This document shows positions 58,025 through 64,000 of a DNA stretch of 64,000 bases, piece by piece. Each line of letters opens with the position of its first letter. Position 1 is the first letter of the stretch. The position numbers were made by a program, and so were the translations under genes. Under the pieces are notes generated by a model. That model saw only the letters and a program-made list of their open reading frames with translations, made no database searches and was not told the DNA's origin. The stretch spans positions 1 to 64,000 of the forward strand of contig NZ_JACHWM010000023.1 in the NCBI RefSeq assembly GCF_014191355.1, in the 5' to 3' direction. The stretch is from Methylobacterium sp. R2-1. GTDB taxonomy: Bacteria > Pseudomonadota > Alphaproteobacteria > Rhizobiales > Beijerinckiaceae.

Positions 58025-60775
58025 TTACCCCGCGGCCCGCTCCTTTTTCAGCCGGTAGAGCGCGTCGAGCGCCTCGCGCGGGGTCAGTGCGTCGGGATCG
58101 AGGCTGTCGATCAACCGGCCGAGCCGGTCGTCCGGCTCGGACTTGACCGGCTCCGGCGGCGGGGGCGGTGGTGCGGCGGCGAGGCTCGCGAAGAGCGGCA
58201 GGTCGTCGATCCGGCGGCGGGCGGGGCGCTCCCGCTCGGAACTCTCGAGACCTTTGAGGATCGCGCCGGCCCGCGCCACCACGCTCGGCGGCAGGCCGGC
58301 GAGGCGGGCGACCTGCAGGCCGTAGGAGCGCTCGGCCACGCCCGGCACCACCTCGTGCAGGAAGACCACGTCGCCGCGATCCTCGGCGACCTTCAGCGTC
58401 GCGTTGTCGAGGCGCGGCAGGCGCTGGCTCAGCGCCGTCAGTTCATGGAAATGGGTGGCGAACAGCGCCCGGCAGCCGTTCTTCTCGTGCAGGTGCTCCA
58501 GGCAGGCCCAGGCGATGGACAGGCCGTCGAAGGTCGCGGTGCCGCGCCCGATCTCGTCGAGCACCACCAGCGAGCGGCGGGTCGCCTGATTGAGGATCGC
58601 GGCGGTCTCGACCATCTCGACCATGAAGGTCGAGTGGCCTCGCGCCAGGTCGTCGGCCGCGCCGACGCGGGAGAACAGGCGGTCGACCACGCCGAGCCGG
58701 GCGGAGGCCGCCGGCACGAAGGCGCCCATCTGCGCGAGCACGGCGATGAGCGCGTTCTGGCGCAGGAACGTCGACTTGCCGCCCATATTCGGACCGGTGA
58801 CGAGGCGGATGCGGCCGGCCTCCTCGCCCGAGAGGTCGCACTGGTTGGCGATGAAGGCTTCACCGGCCCGCGTCAGCGCCGCCTCCACCACGGGATGGCG
58901 CCCCCCCTTGATCTCGAAGGCGAGGCTGTCGTCGATGATCGGCCGGGTCCAGGCGAGTTCGACCGCGAGCTCGGCGTGGCTCGCCGCGACATCAAGGCCG
59001 GAGAGCGCCTCGGCGATGTCGGCGATCGCCTCGGCCCCCGTGCTCACCCGCGCGCTCAGGGCATCGAACACCTCGGATTCGAGCGCCAGCACCCGGTCGG
59101 AGGCGCCCGCGATCTTCGATTCCAGCTCGCCGAGTTCGACGCTGGTGAAGCGCATCGCATCGACCATGGTCTGGCGATGCACGAAGTCCTGCATCAGGCC
59201 CTTCAGGCAGGCCTCGCCCACCGCCTGCGGCACCTCGATGTAGTAGCCGAGCACGTTGTTGTGCTTGATCCTGAGCGTCCGGCAGCCGGTGGCCTCGGCG
59301 TAGCGCGCCTGGAGCGCGGCGATCACCTTGCGCGAGTCCTGGCCGAGCAGGCGGGCCTCGTCGATCTCGGCGTGGTAGCCGGCGCGCACGAAATTGCCGT
59401 CGCGGCGATTGAGCGGCAGGTCGTCGGCGAGCGCCCGGCCGAGCTCCTCAGCGAGCGCCCGGTCGGCCTTGTCGAGGCGGCGGGCGAGGCGGGCGAGCCC
59501 GTCCGGCAGATCCTCCCGCGACAACCGTTCGCTGATCGTCGCGGCCGCGTCGAGCCCGTCACGCAGGGCGGCGAGGTCGCGCGGGCCGGCGCGATTCAGG
59601 CCGACGCGGGACAGCGCGCGGGCGATGTCAGGGGCGGCGTGCAGCGCGTCGCGCAGATGCGCCCGCAGCGCCCCGTCCTCCGCCAGGAACGCGACGGCGT
59701 CGTGCCGCCGGGCGATCTTTGTCAGGTCGGTGAGCGGGCCGGCGAGATGCTCCGCCAGCAGCCGTGCGCCACCGGCCGAGACCGTGCGGTCGATGGCGTC
59801 GAGCAGGCTGCCCTTGCGCTCGCCCGAGAGGGTGCGGGTGAGTTCGAGGTTGGCGCGGGTCGCCGCGTCGATGGCGAGCGTTGCTCCGGTCGCCTCGCGG
59901 CTCGGCGCCGAGAGCGGCACGCGGGTGCCGAGCTGCGTGCGTTCGAGGTAGAGCAGCGCCGCCCCGGCCGCGGCGATCTCCGCCCGGCTGAAATTGCCGA
60001 ACCCGTCGAGGGTTTTCACCCCGAACTGCTCGCGGATGCGGCGCTCGGCCGAGGCCGGTTCCAGCTCGCCCTGAGCCAGTGGCACCACCGCCGCCTTGGT
60101 CTCGCGCCACAGCTTGGCCAAAGCCGGATCGGCGTGGATGGCTTCCGAGAGCACGATCTCCCGCGGCTCGTGCCGGGCGATCGCGGCGGCGAGTTCCGAA
60201 CCTTCCACCTCGCTTAAGGAAAAGCGGCCGGTCGAGATGTCGAGGGCGGCGAGCCCGTAGGCCTCACTCGTGTCGGAGACCTTTCGCCGGCCGATGGCGA
60301 GCAGCAGGTTGGCCCGCGTCGGGTCGAGCAGGCGGTCCTCGGTCAGCGTGCCCGGCGTGACGAGGCGGATCACCTCGCGCCGCACCACTGATTTGGGTCC
60401 CCGCTTCTTCGCCTCGGCCGCGTCCTCGGTCTGCTGGCAGACCGCGACGCGGTGGCCCAGCGCGATCAGCCGGTGCAGGTAGTCGTCGGCCCGCTCCAGA
60501 GGCACGCCGCACATCGGGATGTCGGCGCCGCCGTGCTTGCCGCGCTTGGTCAGGACGATGCCGAGCGCGCGCGAGGCGATCTCCGCATCCTCGAAGAACA
60601 GCTCGTAGAAATCCCCCATCCGGTAGAACAGCAGGCAGTCCGGATTGGCCGCCTTGATCTCGATATACTGCGCCATCATCGGCGTGGCGCCGGGGATGTC
60701 GAGGGGCGAGGAGGTCACCGTATCCGCCGCCTGGGCACGCCGTTCGAGGGGTTGGGAACGTTTGAGGCTGGGCAT
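58025..60775 (-). CDS. mutS: DNA mismatch repair protein MutS
   Basis: 916 residues from ATG 60775, a normal length. The N-terminal mismatch-reading domain has TPMMAQYIEIKAANPDCLLF and the GDFYELF motif (Phe-x-Glu contact). Lever and clamp regions follow. The ATPase has GPNMGGKSTFLRQNALI (Walker A), DEIGRGTATFDGLS (Walker B) and the GHSTFMVEM switch, then FATHFHEL. The last 100 residues are a low-complexity linker plus dimerisation tail (LYRLKKE). Not linked to mutL at 38261. Confidence 0.96.
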   Translation of the reverse strand: MPSLKRSQPLERRAQAADTVTSSPLDIPGATPMMAQYIEIKAANPDCLLFYRMGDFYELFFEDAEIASRALGIVLTKRGKHGGADIPMCGVPLERADDYLHRLIALGHRVAVCQQTEDAAEAKKRGPKSVVRREVIRLVTPGTLTEDRLLDPTRANLLLAIGRRKVSDTSEAYGLAALDISTGRFSLSEVEGSELAAAIARHEPREIVLSEAIHADPALAKLWRETKAAVVPLAQGELEPASAERRIREQFGVKTLDGFGNFSRAEIAAAGAALLYLERTQLGTRVPLSAPSREATGATLAIDAATRANLELTRTLSGERKGSLLDAIDRTVSAGGARLLAEHLAGPLTDLTKIARRHDAVAFLAEDGALRAHLRDALHAAPDIARALSRVGLNRAGPRDLAALRDGLDAAATISERLSREDLPDGLARLARRLDKADRALAEELGRALADDLPLNRRDGNFVRAGYHAEIDEARLLGQDSRKVIAALQARYAEATGCRTLRIKHNNVLGYYIEVPQAVGEACLKGLMQDFVHRQTMVDAMRFTSVELGELESKIAGASDRVLALESEVFDALSARVSTGAEAIADIAEALSGLDVAASHAELAVELAWTRPIIDDSLAFEIKGGRHPVVEAALTRAGEAFIANQCDLSGEEAGRIRLVTGPNMGGKSTFLRQNALIAVLAQMGAFVPAASARLGVVDRLFSRVGAADDLARGHSTFMVEMVETAAILNQATRRSLVVLDEIGRGTATFDGLSIAWACLEHLHEKNGCRALFATHFHELTALSQRLPRLDNATLKVAEDRGDVVFLHEVVPGVAERSYGLQVARLAGLPPSVVARAGAILKGLESSERERPARRRIDDLPLFASLAAAPPPPPPEPVKSEPDDRLGRLIDSLDPDALTPREALDALYRLKKERAAG

Positions 60776-61082
60776 GGATGTGAGGCTAGCAGCCCCGCTC
60801 CGGGCAGGCACCGCCGGTCCAGCGTGAAGTCCGTGGACAAGTGGGCGCTCTCCCCAGCCGTCGCAAGCAGCGGTGGTGCCGGGATTGCGAGAGCGGGCCT
60901 CTCCAGAGTCGTGTCTCTCCGTCGCGTGCATCAGACGCACGCCGAGCGCAAAAGTCGTGATTCGCCCACTCGTTCCGGGTGGAACTCAGGCTGTGTTGCA
61001 AATCTCCATGGGGGCTTCCGCTGGTCTCATCGGAGGGGCGGGACGGTTGCGCCCGCGCGCGAACCGCGGCACCTCGCGGACC
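60776..61082. other. Divergent spacer between mutS and hrpB
   Basis: About 300 bases, GC-rich, no gene recognised. A 14-base piece GGCTGTGTTGCAAA at 60989-61002 resembles the IS6-family terminal repeat at 12 of 14 positions but stands alone. Promoters of both genes must lie here. Confidence 0.4.
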
Positions 61083-63560
61083 ATGTCGTCCCCCGTGCTC
61101 CCGATCGAAGCCGCCCTCCCCGCCCTGCGCGCGGCCCTGTCCGAGCGCGCCTCCGCCGTGCTCGTGGCGCCGCCCGGCGCCGGCAAGACCACCCGGGTGC
61201 CGCTGGCCCTCCTCGACGAGCCTTGGCTCGGGGTGAAAAAAATCATCCTCCTCGAACCCCGGCGGCTCGCGGCCCGCGGCGCCGCCGAGCGCATGGCCCT
61301 CACCCTCGGCGAGCGGGTCGGCGACACGGTGGGCTTGCGGGTCCGGCTCGGCTCCAAGATCTCGGCCCGGACCCGGATCGAGGTCGTCACCGAGGGCGTG
61401 TTCACCCGGATGATCCTCGACGATCCGGAGCTCACCGGTGTCGGTGCGGTGCTGTTCGACGAGTTCCACGAGCGCTCCCTCGACGCCGATCTCGGGCTGG
61501 CCTTCGCCCTCGACGCGCAGGGAGCGCTGCGGGAGGATCTGCGTATCCTCGTCATGTCGGCGACCCTCGACGGCGCCCGCGTCGCGGGCCTTCTCGGCGA
61601 CGCGCCGGTCGTGGAGTCGGAGGGGCGCGCCTACCCGGTCGAGACGCGCCATCTCGACCGCGACCCGAACGAGCGGATCGAGGACGCGATGGCCGCCGCG
61701 ATCCTGCGGGCGCTGCGGGCCGATCCCGGTTCGGTGCTCGCCTTCCTGCCGGGTCAGGCGGAGATCCGTCGCACCGCCGAGCGGCTGGAGGGCCGCCTGC
61801 CGGACGACACCGACCTCGCGCCCCTCTACGGCGCGCTGACCCAGGGCGAGCAGGACCGAGCGGTGGCGCCCGCGCCGCCGGGACGGCGCAAGGTGGTGCT
61901 GGCGACCTCGATCGCCGAAACCTCGCTGACGATCCAGGGCGTCCGCATCGTCGTCGATTCCGGGCTTGCCCGCGTGCCGCTCTACGAGCCCGGCAACGGC
62001 ATGACCCGGCTCGTCACCGCGCGGGCCTCGCGGGCCTCGGTCGATCAGCGCCGTGGCCGTGCCGGCCGCACCGAGCCGGGCCTGTGCTGGCGGCTCTGGC
62101 CCGAGGCGGCGACCGCCGCGCTCGAACCCTTCGCCCGGCCCGAGATTCTGTCCGCCGACCTTGCCGGGCTGACCCTCGACTGCGCCGCCTGGGGCGTCAC
62201 CGACCCGACCGCCCTGCCCTTTCTCGATCCGCCCCCGGCACCGGCGCTGGCCGAGGCGCGGGCGATGCTGACCGAGCTCGGAGCCCTCGACGCGGACGGG
62301 CGGCTGAACCCCACCGGACACACCCTGCGCAGCCTGCCGCTGCCGCCCCGCCTTGCCCGGATGGTCGCCCGCGCCGCCGAATCCGGTCAGGCCCGCCCCG
62401 CGGCGGAACTCGCCGCCGTGCTGGTCGAGCGCGGTCTCGGCGGCGACGCCGTGGATCTCGCCGAGCGCCTCGAACGCTTCCGTCGCGACCGCGGGGGCCG
62501 CGCCGCCGACATGCGCCGCCTCGCGGAAGGTTGGGCGCGGCAGGCGGCCAAGGCCGCGGAGACAGCGGCCGAGTCCGATCCCGGTCTCGCCGAACCCGGC
62601 GCCCAGCTGGCGCTCGCCTATCCTGATCGGGTGGCGCGGGCGCGGGGCCGGGAGGGCGCGTTCCTGATGGCCAATGGCCGCGCCGGACTCCTCGACCCGG
62701 CCAGCCCGCTCGCCCGCGAGCCCTTCATCGTCGTCGCCGACCTGACCGGCGCCGCGGCCTCCGCCCGCATCCTCTCCGCCGCCGCGATCTCGTCCGAATC
62801 CATCGACGCGCTCTTCGCCGACCGGATCGCCACAGTGCGCAGCGTCGGCTTCGACGGGCAAGCGCGGGCTCTGCGCGCCCGCGAGGGCCGCCGGCTCGGG
62901 GCCGTGACGCTGGACGAGCGCCCCCTGCAAGTCCCCGCCGACGAGGAGGCAGCGCGGGTGCTGGCCCGCGGCATCGCCGGGCTCGGGCTCGACCGGCTGC
63001 CCTGGACGCCCGCCCTGGCGCAGTGGCGTGCCCGCATCCGCTTCCTGCACGGGGCAGAGAAAGGCGGGGAATGGCCGGACCTCTCCGACGCGGCCCTGGC
63101 GGAGAGCGTCGAGGAGTGGCTGGCGCCGGCCCTCGTCGGGCGCGCCTCGCTCGGCGCGATCACCGCCGACGATCTCAGCCAAGCTCTCCAGAACCTCCTT
63201 CCCTGGACGCTGCGCGCCCGCCTGGAGGCGGAGGCGCCGAGCCACGTCGAGGTGCCGACGGGCTCGCGCATTCCGATCGATTACGAGGCCGGCCCCGAGC
63301 CGGTGCTCGCGGTGCGGGTGCAGGAGCTGTTCGGTCTCGACCGGCACCCGACGCTCGGCGGAGGGCGCGTGCCGCTGGTGCTCCACCTGCTCTCGCCGGC
63401 CCACCGCCCGATCCAGATCACCCGCGACCTGCCGGGTTTCTGGCGCGGCTCCTGGTCGGCGGTGCGCTCCGAGATGCGGGGGCGCTATCCGCGCCACCCC
63501 TGGCCGGAAGATCCGCTCAGCGAGGCGCCGACCCGGCGGGCGAAGCCGCGGGGGACGTGA
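61083..63560 (+). CDS. hrpB: ATP-dependent helicase HrpB
   Basis: DEAH/DEFH-box RNA-type helicase, 825 residues, role unclear in most bacteria. It has APPGAGKTTRVPLALL (motif I), LEPRRLAARGAAERMA (Ia), TEGVFTRMIL, DEFHERSLDADLGLAF (motif II as DEFH), MSATLD (III), IAETSLTIQGV and QRRGRAGRTEPG (VI). The C-terminal region (about residues 480-820) is the HrpB-specific domain. ATG 61083 gives a normal length. Its 3' end overlaps the convergent membrane-protein gene by 44 bases. Confidence 0.93.
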   Translation: MSSPVLPIEAALPALRAALSERASAVLVAPPGAGKTTRVPLALLDEPWLGVKKIILLEPRRLAARGAAERMALTLGERVGDTVGLRVRLGSKISARTRIEVVTEGVFTRMILDDPELTGVGAVLFDEFHERSLDADLGLAFALDAQGALREDLRILVMSATLDGARVAGLLGDAPVVESEGRAYPVETRHLDRDPNERIEDAMAAAILRALRADPGSVLAFLPGQAEIRRTAERLEGRLPDDTDLAPLYGALTQGEQDRAVAPAPPGRRKVVLATSIAETSLTIQGVRIVVDSGLARVPLYEPGNGMTRLVTARASRASVDQRRGRAGRTEPGLCWRLWPEAATAALEPFARPEILSADLAGLTLDCAAWGVTDPTALPFLDPPPAPALAEARAMLTELGALDADGRLNPTGHTLRSLPLPPRLARMVARAAESGQARPAAELAAVLVERGLGGDAVDLAERLERFRRDRGGRAADMRRLAEGWARQAAKAAETAAESDPGLAEPGAQLALAYPDRVARARGREGAFLMANGRAGLLDPASPLAREPFIVVADLTGAAASARILSAAAISSESIDALFADRIATVRSVGFDGQARALRAREGRRLGAVTLDERPLQVPADEEAARVLARGIAGLGLDRLPWTPALAQWRARIRFLHGAEKGGEWPDLSDAALAESVEEWLAPALVGRASLGAITADDLSQALQNLLPWTLRARLEAEAPSHVEVPTGSRIPIDYEAGPEPVLAVRVQELFGLDRHPTLGGGRVPLVLHLLSPAHRPIQITRDLPGFWRGSWSAVRSEMRGRYPRHPWPEDPLSEAPTRRAKPRGT

Positions 63561-64000
63561 TTGGGGATGTGACCGGGGAGGTGACCGAGAACGTGACGGG
63601 CGCTTCGGGCATCAGCCAGATCAGGAGCCGGTGGGTCGGCCAGCAGATCAGAAGCGGAATGCCGACGAGGAGGCCGGCGAACCATGCCCAGGCCGCCACC
63701 ATCGTCTGGGAAGCATGGTCGCTCATGCCCCAGACATAGTTGATGTTGACCGGCATCAGCCCCGGATCGGGCCGCGGCGGCGGCATCAGGAAGAAGCAGA
63801 CGAACAGGACGACGACGGCCAATGCCGACCACGCGGCCCAGGCGCGGCGGTCGTAGCCGAGCCGCCATACGAGAAACACGAGCAGGAACGGTAGCCAGCC
63901 GTGGAACAGCGACAGCCCCCGCAGGAACGACGAGGTGTCGCGATTGAACATGTAGGCAGTCATGCCGGTCAACGGGTAGCCCGCGGCCTGCGCCGCGAAA
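63517..64000 (-). CDS. Membrane protein, 5' part beyond the window
   Basis: The minus-strand frame is open to the right edge, so the start is missing. Visible are about 160 residues: YPLTGMTAYMFNRDTS, then three membrane helices (LPFLLVFLVWRLG; LAVVVLFVCFFLMP; AAWAWFAGLLVGIPLLICW). The tail is low-complexity, with a Thr-Ser-Pro triplet repeat (VTSPVTSPITSPAASPAG) from imperfect 12-base DNA repeats at about 63535-63600. Not recognised. Convergent overlap with hrpB. Confidence 0.75.
   Translation of the reverse strand, partial: FAAQAAGYPLTGMTAYMFNRDTSSFLRGLSLFHGWLPFLLVFLVWRLGYDRRAWAAWSALAVVVLFVCFFLMPPPRPDPGLMPVNINYVWGMSDHASQTMVAAWAWFAGLLVGIPLLICWPTHRLLIWLMPEAPVTFSVTSPVTSPITSPAASPAGSAPR

Noticed and set aside
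55841..60217. 1458-codon open frame on the plus strand across dsbD and mutS
   Set aside because: It is antisense to two clear genes, its translation is Arg/Gly/Ala/His-rich low complexity typical of GC-rich shadows, and it matches no family.
60989..61002. GGCTGTGTTGCAAA resembling an IS6-family end
   Set aside because: Only one copy of 14 bases with two mismatches, no transposase and no second end; probably chance.
60786..63497. 903-codon minus-strand frame across hrpB
   Set aside because: It is antisense to hrpB, with shadow-type composition and no domain.

Overview
The window is a GC-rich (mostly well over 65% GC), densely packed chromosomal segment from an alphaproteobacterium. It very probably belongs to the Methylobacterium/Methylorubrum group. 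Pointers to that group are the PqqA precursor peptides with the MKW...EVTSY...TFN pattern, a DUF6894 protein, the LdtR-DUF6163 pair, TrcR (DUF1013), a hemB / RDD / arginyltransferase block and a ROSE-type RNA thermometer ahead of an hsp20 gene. The species call is inference, because no rRNA or other marker is present.

Layout. 1-6.3 kb: a kinase remnant, an EamA exporter, then selO followed by a tight SDR / lipase-like hydrolase / Baeyer-Villiger-type monooxygenase run. 6.6-11 kb (minus): a NlpD-like M23 lipoprotein, and the serS-surE-pcm operon. 11.3-11.8 kb: two tandem pqqA genes with identical products, each with its own hairpin, no pqqBCDE anywhere in the window, closed by strong terminators. 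11.8-14.1 kb (minus): ldtR, DUF6163 and a 3-hydroxyisobutyryl-CoA hydrolase-like gene. 14.5-18.2 kb: DUF6894, hemB, a putative lipoprotein, an RDD protein, bpt. 18.3-20.8 kb (minus): an acetyltransferase, a YpfJ-type metallopeptidase, a family-4-like uracil-DNA glycosylase. 21.0-22.7 kb: ETF-ubiquinone oxidoreductase. 22.8-28.8 kb: a lysin-like protein, P1 peptidase/rarD, an RMF-like protein, metC, and small unknowns. 29.3-32.5 kb: a five-PAS hybrid histidine kinase. 32.6-33.2 kb: an AT-rich islet with one orphan gene. 33.2-36.8 kb: a tandem GT2 glycosyltransferase, a cupin, a second pcm. 37-38.2 kb: ROSE-hsp20 and a companion. 38.3-43.5 kb: mutL, an acyl-CoA dehydrogenase, an ABC-F ATPase. 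43.7-46.6 kb: hydrolase, RibD-C reductase, OsmC, GlcG/HbpS. 46.7-50.3 kb: a peptide-type ABC importer (binding protein and two permeases, no ATPase). 50.3-57.8 kb: MFS transporter, trcR, LysR/wrbA divergent pair, DsbD-like reductase. 58-64 kb: mutS, hrpB, and a membrane protein running off the right edge.

Functionally the window is mostly housekeeping and stress handling. It covers mismatch repair (mutS and mutL, unlinked), uracil repair, protein repair (two Pcm proteins), heat shock, thiol and peroxide handling (DsbD, WrbA, OsmC), envelope remodelling (NlpD-like, LdtR), fatty and branched-chain acyl-CoA oxidation feeding ETF-QO, and supply of the PQQ precursor peptide. The most distinctive elements are the tandem orphan pqqA pair, the ROSE thermometer, the SDR-hydrolase-monooxygenase cluster, several families of dispersed palindromes, and AT-rich islets carrying unrecognised genes. 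No rRNA, tRNA, CRISPR array or intact insertion sequence was seen.
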